From positions 1-64,000 of the forward strand of contig NZ_JAFBIQ010000003.1 in the NCBI RefSeq assembly GCF_021531315.1: a stretch of DNA of 64,000 bases, in the 5' to 3' direction. Below the pieces are notes generated by a model. The model was not told where the DNA came from and did no database searches. It was given only the letters and a program-made list of their open reading frames with translations. The translations under genes and the position numbers were made by a program. Within the stretch, counting starts at the first letter, position 1. Each line of letters begins with the position of its first letter. Positions 17,068 to 25,117 of this stretch are shown here, piece by piece. The DNA comes from Oscillibacter valericigenes. GTDB lineage: Bacteria; Bacillota; Clostridia; Oscillospirales; Oscillospiraceae.

Positions 17068-17694
17068 ATGATCGGAGTATATGACTATACCGTCCTCGCC
17101 ACCTATATTTCGCTGGCCTTCGGCGTCAGCGGCCTGCTTGCGGCTATGGGCGGCACGCCTTACGCCGCGCTGCTGTGCCTGATGGTCTCGGGGCTCCTTG
17201 ACGCCTTCGACGGCCGCATCGCCCGCACGAAGAAAAACCGCACCGAGCAGGAAAAGTGCTTCGGCATCCAGATCGATTCGCTCAACGACATCGTCTGCTT
17301 CGGCGTTCTCCCCGCGCTCATCGGCGCTGCGCTCGGCAGCGGCGAATGGTGGCTGCGCGCGTGCATCCTCTTCTACATTCTCGCCGCGCTCATCCGCCTC
17401 GCCTACTTCAATGTCACCGAGGAGGAGCGTCAGAGCGCCACGAACGAGCATCGCCGCTTCTATGTCGGCGTACCGGTCACCTCCGCCGCCTTCGTCATGC
17501 CGTTTTTCTGGCTGCTGCCGGGGCGCTTCGCGCTCAACGGCACCGTTTCCTACGCCGTCGGCCTCACGCTGCTCGGCCTGCTGTTCCTCACGCCGCTGCG
17601 CATCCCCAAGCCGGGACTCAAGGGCATTATCCTGATGACGCTGCTCGGCGCCGCAGAGCTGTATCTGATGTTCTACTCCGTCATGCCCCTTTGA
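17068..17694 (+). CDS. pssA: CDP-diacylglycerol-serine O-phosphatidyltransferase
   Basis: A 208-residue integral membrane enzyme of the CDP-alcohol phosphotransferase family. The catalytic motif is spread over DAFDGRIAR and GIQIDSLND, which supplies the DG, AR, G, D and D residues; the stretch between AR and the following G is longer than in many family members, which fits PssA-type enzymes. It has about six membrane segments. It would make phosphatidylserine on the way to phosphatidylethanolamine. No psd gene is nearby, and other CDP-alcohol substrates remain possible. It stands alone between its own promoter and a bidirectional terminator. Confidence 0.82.
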   Translation: MIGVYDYTVLATYISLAFGVSGLLAAMGGTPYAALLCLMVSGLLDAFDGRIARTKKNRTEQEKCFGIQIDSLNDIVCFGVLPALIGAALGSGEWWLRACILFYILAALIRLAYFNVTEEERQSATNEHRRFYVGVPVTSAAFVMPFFWLLPGRFALNGTVSYAVGLTLLGLLFLTPLRIPKPGLKGIILMTLLGAAELYLMFYSVMPL

Positions 17695-17706
17695 GCTCAA
17701 CAGAAA

Positions 17707-17740
17707 AAGGAAGCGCTGCACACTTGTGCGGCGCTTCCTT
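17707..17740. terminator. Bidirectional terminator between pssA and gapA
   Basis: AAGGAAGCGC and GCGCTTCCTT form the outer stem, with GCACA/TGTGC inside. A-rich and T-rich flanks on both sides suit two convergent genes. Confidence 0.85.
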
Positions 17741-17752
17741 TTCTCTTCTTTT

Positions 17753-18775
17753 TTACTTGACGCCGTCCACGGCGGCCATGTGCTCAAGCAGGCGCACGAC
17801 CATATTGGAATAGCCCCACTCGTTGTCGTACCACGCGATCAGCTTGACAAAGCTGTCGTCGAGCATGATGCCCGCGGTCTCGTCGAAGATGCTCGGATAG
17901 GGGTTCGCGACAAGGTCCTGCGACACGATCTGGTCGCGCGTATGGGTGATGATGCCCTTGAGAGAGCCCTCGCTCGCGCGATGGACGGCCTCGCAGATCT
18001 CCTCATAGTTGGTCTTTTTCTTCAGCTGTGCGGTCAGGTCGACGACGGAAACGTCGGCCGTGGGCACGCGGAAGCTCATGCCGGTCATCTTGCCCTTGAG
18101 CTCGGGAATGACCTTGCCGACGGCCTTGGCCGCACCTGTGGAGGAGGGGATGATGTTGTTGTAGACCGAGCGGCCCGTGCGCCAGTCGCTGCCGCCGCGC
18201 CCGTCAACCGTCTTCTGCTTGGAGGTGGAGGCGTGGATGGTGGACATGAGAGCGCGCTCGATGCCGAATTCATCGTTGATGACCTTGGCCAGCGGCGCAA
18301 GGCAGTTGGTGGTGCAGGAGGCGTTGGAAACGACCTTCATATCGGCGCGCAGCAGCTCATGGTTCACGCCCATAACGAAGGTGGGGGTCTCCTCGTCCTT
18401 GGCGGGCGCGGTCAGGATGACCTTCTTCGCGCCGCCGACAAAGTGCGCGGAGGCCTTTTCGGTGGTGTTGTAAACGCCGGTGGACTCGATGACATACTCC
18501 ACGCCATAGTCGGCCCAGCGGATCAGCGTCGCGTCAGACTCGCTGAACACATGGATCTTGCGGCCGTTGAGGATCAGGTTTTCCCCGTCGTGCTCCACCG
18601 TGCCGGAGAACTGACGGAATACGGAGTCGTACTTGACAAGGTAGACCATATAGTCCAGATCAGCCTTGCGCAGGTTGATGCCGCAGATGTCAAACTGCTC
18701 CGGGCGCTCCGCCAGAATACGCAGCACAACACGACCGATACGGCCGAAGCCGTTGATACCCACTTTGATCGCCAT
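17753..18775 (-). CDS. gapA: Glyceraldehyde-3-phosphate dehydrogenase
   Basis: Oxidises glyceraldehyde 3-phosphate to 1,3-bisphosphoglycerate in glycolysis. The 340 residues show [10 protein letters not shown] (6-15), the catalytic cysteine C154 in SNASCTTNC, the histidine in STIHAS, KTVDG and [10 protein letters not shown]. The sequence resembles the E. coli GapA and eukaryotic GAPDH branch. The cofactor loop is unusual: it reads INLRKAD at 33-39, where E. coli has INDL, so the aspartate that selects NAD is missing and an arginine is near. It starts behind TAGGAGG. Upstream is a repeat of TTTTGTAC that may be an operator. Confidence 0.94.
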   Translation of the reverse strand: MAIKVGINGFGRIGRVVLRILAERPEQFDICGINLRKADLDYMVYLVKYDSVFRQFSGTVEHDGENLILNGRKIHVFSESDATLIRWADYGVEYVIESTGVYNTTEKASAHFVGGAKKVILTAPAKDEETPTFVMGVNHELLRADMKVVSNASCTTNCLAPLAKVINDEFGIERALMSTIHASTSKQKTVDGRGGSDWRTGRSVYNNIIPSSTGAAKAVGKVIPELKGKMTGMSFRVPTADVSVVDLTAQLKKKTNYEEICEAVHRASEGSLKGIITHTRDQIVSQDLVANPYPSIFDETAGIMLDDSFVKLIAWYDNEWGYSNMVVRLLEHMAAVDGVK

Positions 18776-18865
18776 AGCTGAATTTCCTCCTATAACATTT
18801 CCATATGCTTTCCCGGCGGCTTGCCGCCTTCTTCGGTAACCTTATCGTACCATACTCTTTTCTCT

Positions 18866-18888
18866 TTTTGTACCCCTTTTGTACAAAA
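18866..18888 (-). promoter_or_regulatory. TTTTGTAC repeat upstream of gapA
   Basis: TTTTGTAC occurs at 18866-18873 and again at 18877-18884, one helical turn apart, and the second copy is part of the palindrome TTTTGTACAAAA (18877-18888). It lies about 90-115 bp before gapA, where a promoter should be. A regulator site is plausible; none is known to me with this sequence. Confidence 0.3.
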
Positions 18889-19040
18889 CCGCTGACGAAA
18901 AATCGCTAAATTTCCGCCAAGTTTCACAGCCTTTTCACGAACCGATCGTACAAAGACTTTGCAATGTTCCATACATTCGCTACCGCGCAGGCAGCAAAAA
19001 AGAAAGCGGCGGGAGACCGTCGCTTTCTTTTTTATCCTTT

Positions 19041-19817
19041 TCAGTCCACCACGCGCGTAAAGCTCGTCCCGCTCTTCTGAAAGCGCACATCCAGCTGCAC
19101 ACGGTCGCCGCGCATATAGCTCGAGGTGTACTCGTATATCAGACCGTTCTCCATCGTCGTGCGGCGCTGGTGGTGGAAGGCCGCCGCGCCGGGCACGCAG
19201 TGCAGCAGCCGCGCCTCGTAATCGCCGAGCGTCACCGCGTCGTAGCTGTCCTCCGCCTCAAAGGGCACCACGCCGACATGGTAGATGAGGCTGTAAAAGC
19301 TGTGCGTTTCCAGCATCTCGCGCGTCAGGTTCGGATAGATGTGCTGGGGGTAGTACGAGGTCTCCAAGATCAGCGGCTCGCCGTCCACGTTGCGCACGCG
19401 CGTGAAGCAGTAGACCATCACGCCGTCCTCCAGCGCCATCAGACGCTTGATCTTCGGCGCAGGCTCGATGACATCGAAGCTCACCAGCGTGGACGAGGGG
19501 CGCTTGCCCATCGACGAGATCTCCGTCGTGAACGAATACTGCACACCCTTGCGCCGCGTGCTCGGATCGGAGACGAAGGTGCCCTTGCCGCGCTTGCGCA
19601 CCACAAAGCCGGCCTCCTCCAGCGAGCCGATCGCCTGGCGCACGGTGTTGCGGCTGATCTCAAAGCGCTCGCAAAGCTCCGCCTCGCTCGGCAGCAGATC
19701 TCCCACCTGCAAGGTGCCGGAGGTGATCGCATTCTTGATGATGCCGGTCAGCTGCACATACAGCGGAATGTCGCTCGCCATCGAAAGCGTCGCCTTTAAA
19801 ATCGGATTTTCTCCCAT
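19041..19817 (-). CDS. GntR/HutC-family transcriptional regulator
   Basis: A 258-residue regulator. The N-terminal winged HTH spans about 16-80 (PLYVQLTGIIKNAI, then LPSEAELCERFEISRNTVRQ and the wing RKRGKGTFV). The rest is a UTRA ligand-binding domain of the HutC type (about 95-240), which usually binds sugar phosphates, histidine derivatives or similar small molecules. A GGTA-N5-TACC palindrome overlaps its own -35 region, so autoregulation is likely. The next gene upstream on the same strand is a 2-hydroxyacid dehydrogenase ended by a terminator, so they are separate units. The effector cannot be inferred. Confidence 0.9.
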   Translation of the reverse strand: MGENPILKATLSMASDIPLYVQLTGIIKNAITSGTLQVGDLLPSEAELCERFEISRNTVRQAIGSLEEAGFVVRKRGKGTFVSDPSTRRKGVQYSFTTEISSMGKRPSSTLVSFDVIEPAPKIKRLMALEDGVMVYCFTRVRNVDGEPLILETSYYPQHIYPNLTREMLETHSFYSLIYHVGVVPFEAEDSYDAVTLGDYEARLLHCVPGAAAFHHQRRTTMENGLIYEYTSSYMRGDRVQLDVRFQKSGTSFTRVVD

Positions 19818-19848
19818 ATCTGCCCTCCCTGCGATCCCATTTGTGCCA

Positions 19849-19879
19849 ATTGTATCACAAACATTTGGTATGTTCTACC
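19849..19879 (-). promoter_or_regulatory. Promoter and autoregulatory operator of the GntR gene
   Basis: On the minus strand, a TACAAT -10 element (19849-19854) lies 17 bp from a weak TAGAAC -35 (19872-19877). The palindrome GGTATGTTCTACC (19867-19879), of the shape bound by HutC-type regulators, covers the -35 element. Confidence 0.5.
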
Positions 19880-19966
19880 CTCTTTGAGCACGATTTCCGC
19901 AATTTCGGCGAAACGGCGGAAAATCGCGCGTTTTCTCGTCCTTTTGCCCAATGCAAAAGAGAAGAG

Positions 19967-20004
19967 CAAAAGGAGCAGGCAGCCCTGTTGGGCCACCTGC
20001 TCCT
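19967..20004 (-). terminator. Terminator after the 2-hydroxyacid dehydrogenase
   Basis: On the minus strand AGGAGCAGG and GCCC pair with GGGC and CCTGCTCCT, followed by TTTT. Confidence 0.75.
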
Positions 20005-20025
20005 CTATGAGCAAACTATATGCGC

Positions 20026-21000
20026 TTAGAACTTGGGCTTCTGGGCCTTGACCTGCGGCTCCTTGCCGTTGCAGACCGCGACGATGTCGTTGGCAACGCT
20101 GGTGCAGCAGTTGAGCACGCTCTGCTCGGTGGTGGCGGCCATGTGCGGGGTCATGATGACGTTATCGAGGTCGAACAGCGCGCGGCTGGACTCCTGGATG
20201 GGCTCATGCTCGAACACGTCGAGACCGGCCTGGAACAGCGTGCCGTCCTGCAGGCACTCGACCAGCTCGTTCTCCTTGATGAGGGCGCCGCGCGCGCAGT
20301 TGATGAAAGAAGCGGTGGGCTTCATCATGCTGAACTGCTCACGGCCGATGGAATGCTCGGTGGAGGGAACGACGGGCAGATGCACGGACACGAAGTCGGC
20401 CTCCTTCCAGACCTCCTCAGCGGTGGCCTTGAGCTCGCACAGATCGCCGAGCTTCTCCTGCGTCATGTAGGGGTCATAGCCGATGACCTTCATGCCGAAG
20501 CCGTGCTTGCACTTCTGCATGGCGAGCTGAGAGATGCGGCCGCAGCCGATCATGCCGAGCGTCTTGCCGCCCAGCTCATAGGTGTGCTCCATGCCCATGC
20601 GGACGAGGAAGTTGCCGCCGCGGAACTGCTTGTCAACATAGTTGAAGCGCTTGGCGCACATGAGCATCAGCATGACGGCGTGCTCGGCGACGGCGTTGGC
20701 ATTGCCGGCGGGCGCGTAAACCACGGTGATATCCTTGGCGTGGGCATGGTCCATGTCGATGTTGTCGAGACCGGCGCCCTGCTTGCCGATGACCTTGAGG
20801 TTGGTGCAGGTGTCCATCATCGTGGCGGTGATGGGCTCGGTGCGGCACATGATGGCGTCGGGCTGGAACTCAGCGAGCTCCTTGACATAGGTCTCCTCGT
20901 CGTTGTGGCTGCACAGCTTGACCTCGAAGTCATTGGACTCGAAGATCTGGGTAGCGACCTCGTTGAGCTCGATGGTGTAGTATACCTTAAACTTAGCCAT
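20026..21000 (-). CDS. D-isomer-specific 2-hydroxyacid dehydrogenase
   Basis: A 324-residue NAD-dependent dehydrogenase of the phosphoglycerate/hydroxypyruvate reductase family. The NAD-binding segment reads LGMIGCGRISQLA, with a serine where the third glycine of GxGxxG is usual. The catalytic Arg in CARGALI, Glu in FEHEP and His in TPHMAA are all present. There is no C-terminal ACT domain, so it is not the long serine-pathway SerA; the substrate could be 3-phosphoglycerate, hydroxypyruvate or another 2-oxoacid. It has its own promoter and terminator. The codons are more balanced than those of its neighbours, which suggests high expression. Confidence 0.87.
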   Translation of the reverse strand: MAKFKVYYTIELNEVATQIFESNDFEVKLCSHNDEETYVKELAEFQPDAIMCRTEPITATMMDTCTNLKVIGKQGAGLDNIDMDHAHAKDITVVYAPAGNANAVAEHAVMLMLMCAKRFNYVDKQFRGGNFLVRMGMEHTYELGGKTLGMIGCGRISQLAMQKCKHGFGMKVIGYDPYMTQEKLGDLCELKATAEEVWKEADFVSVHLPVVPSTEHSIGREQFSMMKPTASFINCARGALIKENELVECLQDGTLFQAGLDVFEHEPIQESSRALFDLDNVIMTPHMAATTEQSVLNCCTSVANDIVAVCNGKEPQVKAQKPKF

Positions 21001-21068
21001 GATAAAATACTCCTCTCAATTTCTGTCAGAACCATATTCTCATTGCTTGCTTGATCTCATGTGCGTTC

Positions 21069-21097
21069 ATTTTACACCCCATCTTTCATAATTGCAA
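21069..21097 (-). promoter_or_regulatory. Promoter for the 2-hydroxyacid dehydrogenase
   Basis: On the minus strand, TTGCAA (21092-21097), a 17-bp spacer and TAAAAT (21069-21074), 69 bp before the start. The leader has no obvious riboswitch. Confidence 0.7.
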
Positions 21098-21225
21098 GCC
21101 CATTCCTTACTTTTTTGCAGGATTTTATTCATTTTCACCCCGTAATAACACTTATTTGAAACATATCTATTGATAAAATCGAACGATATGGCTGTTTTTC
21201 ACAAAACCGTCCTATCGTTTCTGTG

Positions 21226-21274
21226 CAAAAAAGAAAGAGGACCTCCTCGCTCCTGCAAGGAGATCCTCTCTTTC
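21226..21274 (-). terminator. Terminator after the VanW gene
   Basis: On the minus strand a long imperfect stem, built from AAAGAGAGGATCTCCTTGC against its near-complement, runs into TTTTTTG. Confidence 0.75.
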
Positions 21275-21278
21275 GCAC

Positions 21279-23093
21279 TCAGTCAGGCATCGGCGCATCG
21301 CCGCTCTCAGGCGGCAGCACCGGCTGCTCTGTCGGTTCGACCGGCGTTTCCGTCGCCCCGGGCTCCGGCGCGGCCGGGTCGATTATCGGCACATTCGGGT
21401 CAAACGCCGGCGCATTCGGGTCGACCGCCGGCTCGGCCGCCTTGCCGACGAGCACGATGCGGTTGCGGCTCTTGTAGCGGCTCGTCGCCTCATAGGTCGA
21501 GGAGAGCAGCGTCCCGTCGCCCGCATACACATTGCGGTAGGTCTTGACCACATAGCCCGTATAGGCCGTCTGCTCCACCTTGCGCTCACCCGGGGCGAGC
21601 GCGTCGGTCTCGACGAGCTCCTCCTCAAAGGGCGTCGTGCTGAGCACCTGCGTCACCATCTTCACATAATGGTCGTCGGTCTTGGTGCCGAGAAGTGTGA
21701 TCTTGAGATAGTCCTTCTTATCCTTCGTGAAAAACTCCGCCTGCACCTTGATGGGGTAGAGCGTATTGTTGCGGAACTCAAACTCCGGCCCGCCGCTCGC
21801 GACCGTCGCGTCGAGACCGAGCCCGATGTAGTCCGAGGCGTAGCCGTGGTTCACGCGCTGTATGATCTCAAGGTTCGCGTACAGCACCGCCGCGTAGAGC
21901 GTGGAGCTTGCCTGACACGCGCCGCCGCCGACCATGTCCACGGTCTTGCCGTTGAGATAGCCCGGCGCGGGAGCGTACCCGTTGTCCGCCGTGAACGGCG
22001 TCACCAGCGGGCCGTACTGCATCGTGTCGCCCGCGTTGAGGATATAGCCCGTGATGCGCTCGGCCGTGAGCCGCACATTCTTGCGCCGCCCGGGTGCGCC
22101 GCCGACGCGCGTGGTGTAGCTGCTCAGCTCGTCGCGGAACAGCCCCGCCTCCAGCTGCGCAGTCGTCACCTCGGGCTGCTCGACCGTCGCCTTGACGGGG
22201 AAAGTCTCCCCCGGTGCCGCCGCATCATAGGCGCTTTGCAGGTCGGCGAGCGTAAAGTGTACGCCCGCATGGCTCGGCACGATCCTCTCATTTTCAATGT
22301 CGTAGCGCGCGTTGACCTTCTCGCCCACGAGCGCCTCCCGCTCCGCCTCCAGATCGACCGCCTGCGCGGGGACGATCTCATACGCGCCCTCCGCGTTGTC
22401 CTCCGACATCGGCTTTAGTATGTATTCCGTCATCTCCCCGCCGCCGAAATAAGCGCGGAAAAGCGCGTCGGCGATCTGCGTTTCCGTGCGGTCCGTCGCC
22501 TTCCGTCCGTCCATCGGCTTGGTCGCGCTGACCCCGCTCTCCGGCGTCAGAGCGATGGAAAACTCCACCGGCTCGCACTCCAGCGCGTTCAGCATCGGCT
22601 CCGCCGCCGCACAAAACGGCTCCTTGCTCACGATGCCCTCCTCATGCTCGGTAAAAAGTGAGAAAAGGAAGCTCGCGCCGCTCTTAAAAAAGCCGTCGCT
22701 CTTCGCGCTGCGCACCCACGCCAGCGTATCCGCGGCCTTCTCGCAGTCGATGTCCGCCGGAATATCGCCCAGCGCCACACCCGCGATCACCCTGCGGCTG
22801 TCTCCCTCCATCACAGCAAAGTCGAGCCGCGCGCCCTGCGCGTCAACGACCCGCCGCGTCAGCTCCGCCGCCGCCTGCTCCTCGGTCATGCCGCCGTAGT
22901 CCACGCCGCCGACCGTTGTGTTGGGATAGATTGTCCCGCTCAGCGTCGCATAGGCGCACAGCCCCAGATACGACGCCGCCAGCACGCCGAGCACGATGAG
23001 CGCGATGAGCCCGGCCCTTTTGCCGCCGCTCTGCGGCACCGACTCTGCCGCCTCGTTTCTCTTTTCCTCAAAGGCACCCTGATTTTCTTCCAT
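21279..23093 (-). CDS. VanW-family protein with peptidoglycan-binding-like region and G5-like tail
   Basis: A 604-residue protein with a short cytoplasmic start, one membrane helix (about 26-50, LIALIVLGVLAASYLGLCAY) and an extracytoplasmic rest. Two repeats of the type found before VanW domains (TVGGVDYGGMTEEQAAAEL is one) precede the VanW core, which includes VDMVGGGACQASSTLYAAVL. After it comes a beta-rich, G5-like region (VEQTAYTGYVVKTYRNVY) and a Pro/Glu-rich end. VanW proteins are common in Firmicutes; most are unrelated to vancomycin resistance, and their role at the wall is unknown. It has an extended -10 promoter and its own terminator. Confidence 0.88.
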   Translation of the reverse strand: MEENQGAFEEKRNEAAESVPQSGGKRAGLIALIVLGVLAASYLGLCAYATLSGTIYPNTTVGGVDYGGMTEEQAAAELTRRVVDAQGARLDFAVMEGDSRRVIAGVALGDIPADIDCEKAADTLAWVRSAKSDGFFKSGASFLFSLFTEHEEGIVSKEPFCAAAEPMLNALECEPVEFSIALTPESGVSATKPMDGRKATDRTETQIADALFRAYFGGGEMTEYILKPMSEDNAEGAYEIVPAQAVDLEAEREALVGEKVNARYDIENERIVPSHAGVHFTLADLQSAYDAAAPGETFPVKATVEQPEVTTAQLEAGLFRDELSSYTTRVGGAPGRRKNVRLTAERITGYILNAGDTMQYGPLVTPFTADNGYAPAPGYLNGKTVDMVGGGACQASSTLYAAVLYANLEIIQRVNHGYASDYIGLGLDATVASGGPEFEFRNNTLYPIKVQAEFFTKDKKDYLKITLLGTKTDDHYVKMVTQVLSTTPFEEELVETDALAPGERKVEQTAYTGYVVKTYRNVYAGDGTLLSSTYEATSRYKSRNRIVLVGKAAEPAVDPNAPAFDPNVPIIDPAAPEPGATETPVEPTEQPVLPPESGDAPMPD

Positions 23094-23125
23094 CTCGGCA
23101 CCCTCCTGCTATTTTTCTGTTCTTC

Positions 23126-23145
23126 CTGGGTGCCATTTCACCCAG
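23126..23145 (-). other. Leader hairpin of the VanW transcript
   Basis: CTGGGTG and CACCCAG pair around a six-base loop within the predicted 5' leader. No T-run follows, so it is not a terminator; mRNA stability is the simplest role. Confidence 0.4.
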
Positions 23146-23153
23146 TATGTTGC

Positions 23154-23185
23154 AGTATAGCATATATTCCGAAAAAAAGAGTAAC
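23154..23185 (-). promoter_or_regulatory. Extended -10 promoter for the VanW gene
   Basis: On the minus strand TGC precedes TATACT (TATACT is 23154-23159). The region 17 bp further up does not resemble TTGACA, as expected for an extended -10 promoter. Confidence 0.5.
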
Positions 23186-23201
23186 GATTTGGTTACAAAT
23201 T

Positions 23202-24023
23202 TTACGCGCTCTTGACGCGCCCCCCGCGCGGGATGCGGATGGTCAGGCGAATTTCATCCTCCGTGTCCTCCCGCTCGCACGCCGCGTCCACACCCGCGCG
23301 GCGCATGATGCCCATGCTCCGCCGGATCGTATTGAGAAACAGCCGCACATCCTTCACGATAAAGACCGGTCTCTCGCGCGGCGGCGTCACCGCCGCGCGG
23401 TGCAGCAGCGATTCGATGTACGCCTCCGTCTGCGCCACATTGTAGCCCCGCTCCGCGACCGTGCGCAGCGCCAGCAGGCGCTCGCTCTCGTCGCTCAGGC
23501 GCAGCAGCGCCCGCGCGTGCCGCTCGGAAAGCCCCCGCTCGCGCAGCAGTGCCGCGCACTCCGGCGAGAGCCGCAGCAGCCGCAGCTTGTTCGCCACTGC
23601 GCTCTGCGACCGCCCCAGCTTCTCCGCCGCCTGCTCCTGCGAGAGCCCGTAGAGCGCTATGAGCTTTGCGATGGCCGCGGCCTCCTCAAAATAGTGCAGG
23701 TCCTGGCGCTGCAAATTCTCCACCAGCGCCAGCAGCGCCGCCTCCTCCCGCTGCGAGCGCAGCAGCAGACACGGCACGGTCCGCAGCCCCGCGAGCCTTG
23801 CCGCCCGCAGCCGCCGCTCTCCCGCGATCAGCTCGTAGCCGTTCTCTCCGCGCCGCACGCTCAGCGGCTGCAAAACGCCGTAGCGCGCGATGCTCTCCGC
23901 CAGCTCCCGCAGCGCCTGCGGCTCAAAGTATTTGCGCGGCTGATCGGGATTCACGCCGATCTCGTCCACGCCCAGCTCCAGCACGCGCCGTGCCGCCCAC
24001 GGCCCCCTGCGCAGCAGCTCCAT
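23202..24023 (-). CDS. noc: ParB/Noc-family DNA-binding protein (second paralogue)
   Basis: A 273-residue ParB-family protein. The N-terminal CTP-binding domain has NPDQPRKYF, GVLQPLSVRR and the GERRLRAARLAG box. The HTH is GLSQEQAAEKLGRSQSAVAN. ENLQRQDLHYFEEA is conserved. It is separate from the parAB operon at 35 kb and has no ParA partner, and its N-terminus MELLRRGPWAARRVLEL could form the short amphipathic helix by which Noc binds membranes. I therefore favour nucleoid-occlusion protein Noc, which keeps the Z-ring off the chromosome. I found no Noc-binding palindrome in this window. It is divergent from dnaD-dnaI. Confidence 0.72.
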   Translation of the reverse strand: MELLRRGPWAARRVLELGVDEIGVNPDQPRKYFEPQALRELAESIARYGVLQPLSVRRGENGYELIAGERRLRAARLAGLRTVPCLLLRSQREEAALLALVENLQRQDLHYFEEAAAIAKLIALYGLSQEQAAEKLGRSQSAVANKLRLLRLSPECAALLRERGLSERHARALLRLSDESERLLALRTVAERGYNVAQTEAYIESLLHRAAVTPPRERPVFIVKDVRLFLNTIRRSMGIMRRAGVDAACEREDTEDEIRLTIRIPRGGRVKSA

Positions 24024-24134
24024 GCCCGTCCCCTCCTTACGGTGATCTTGTCCTCATTGTAGATACGGCGGCGCGCGAAGCCGCGCGGAATTTGTCACCC
24101 GCGCGGGAAAATTTTCATTTCCCCCATCTTCCTA

Positions 24135-24163
24135 TTTACGAACCGCCCCAATTCGTGTAAAAT
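24135..24163 (+). promoter_or_regulatory. Promoter for dnaD-dnaI
   Basis: TTTACG (24135-24140), a 17-bp spacer and TAAAAT (24158-24163), 35 bp before the start of the first gene. Confidence 0.6.
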
Positions 24164-24198
24164 AAAGGCGCTTATGATCGAACGGAAGGAGGCGCGCC

Positions 24199-25104
24199 AT
24201 GTCCGGCTATGTTCTGCACCTGAGCGAGCAGGAGAATATCACCCTTTCCGCCGCCGTGACGCGACGCCTGCTCGACGGCGGCGACGGCGACGCCGCCCTG
24301 CTCTACCTCTGCCTTTTGAAAAACCGCGGCAGCGCCGCGCCCGAAACGCTCTGCGCCGAGCTCAAATGGGACGAGGCGCGCCGCGCACGCGCCGAGGCCG
24401 CTCTCGCCCGCATGGGACTCGTCAGCGCCCCGAAGGTGCCGGAGCCGCCCGCCCCCGCGCCCGCCGAAGAGCGCCCCGCCTACTCGCGCGACGATGTCGC
24501 CCGCAAGTTAGAGCAGGACACCGCCTTTTCCGCGCTCCTGCGCGAGGTCGAGCGCAAGCTCGGCCCGCTCTCCACGCCCTCCGTCGGCAAGCTCCTCGGG
24601 CTCTATGAGGACCTCGGCCTGCCTGCCGATGTCATCTTCCTGCTCGTCAACCACTGCATCGCCCGCCACGCCGCGCAATACGGCGAGGGACGGCTCCCCA
24701 CCATGCGCCGCATCGAGCAGGAGGGCTATGTCTGGGCGCGCAAGGGCCTGCTCTCGTCCGCAAGCGCCAACGACTACCTCAACGCGCTCCACGCGCGCGA
24801 GAGGCAATACCCCGCCTATATGTCCGTCCTTCGGCTCGGCGAGCGCAAGCCCGCCCCGAGCGAGGAAAAATACCTCTCCGCGTGGCTCGAGATGGGCTTC
24901 CCGCCCGAAACGCTCGCCCTCGCCTATGACAAGACCGTCCTGCGCTGTCACGAATTTAAGTGGTCCTACTGCAACGGCATTTTGAAGCGCTGGCACGAAA
25001 AGGGCCTCCACACGCCCGAGGAGACCGCGGCGGAGAACGCCGCACCAAAAAAGAAAGCTGCCGCATCCGGCGGCAAAAACGACTGGATGAAGCAATACCT
25101 GTAA
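24199..25104 (+). CDS. DnaD-domain primosome protein
   Basis: A 301-residue protein with an N-terminal winged-helix-like region (LSEQENITLSAAVTRRLLD), a Pro/Ala linker near residue 90, and two DnaD/DnaB_2 domains: the first includes LGLYEDLGLPADVIFLLVNH, the second EKYLSAWLEMGFPPETLALAY with the YxxxxGI-like end YCNGILKRW. These proteins act with DnaI to load the replicative helicase during restart and initiation. The start follows GGAGG. The next gene, 13 bases on, is an ATPase loader, which supports the assignment. Confidence 0.88.
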   Translation: MSGYVLHLSEQENITLSAAVTRRLLDGGDGDAALLYLCLLKNRGSAAPETLCAELKWDEARRARAEAALARMGLVSAPKVPEPPAPAPAEERPAYSRDDVARKLEQDTAFSALLREVERKLGPLSTPSVGKLLGLYEDLGLPADVIFLLVNHCIARHAAQYGEGRLPTMRRIEQEGYVWARKGLLSSASANDYLNALHARERQYPAYMSVLRLGERKPAPSEEKYLSAWLEMGFPPETLALAYDKTVLRCHEFKWSYCNGILKRWHEKGLHTPEETAAENAAPKKKAAASGGKNDWMKQYL

Positions 25105-25117
25105 GGGAGGTGACCTC

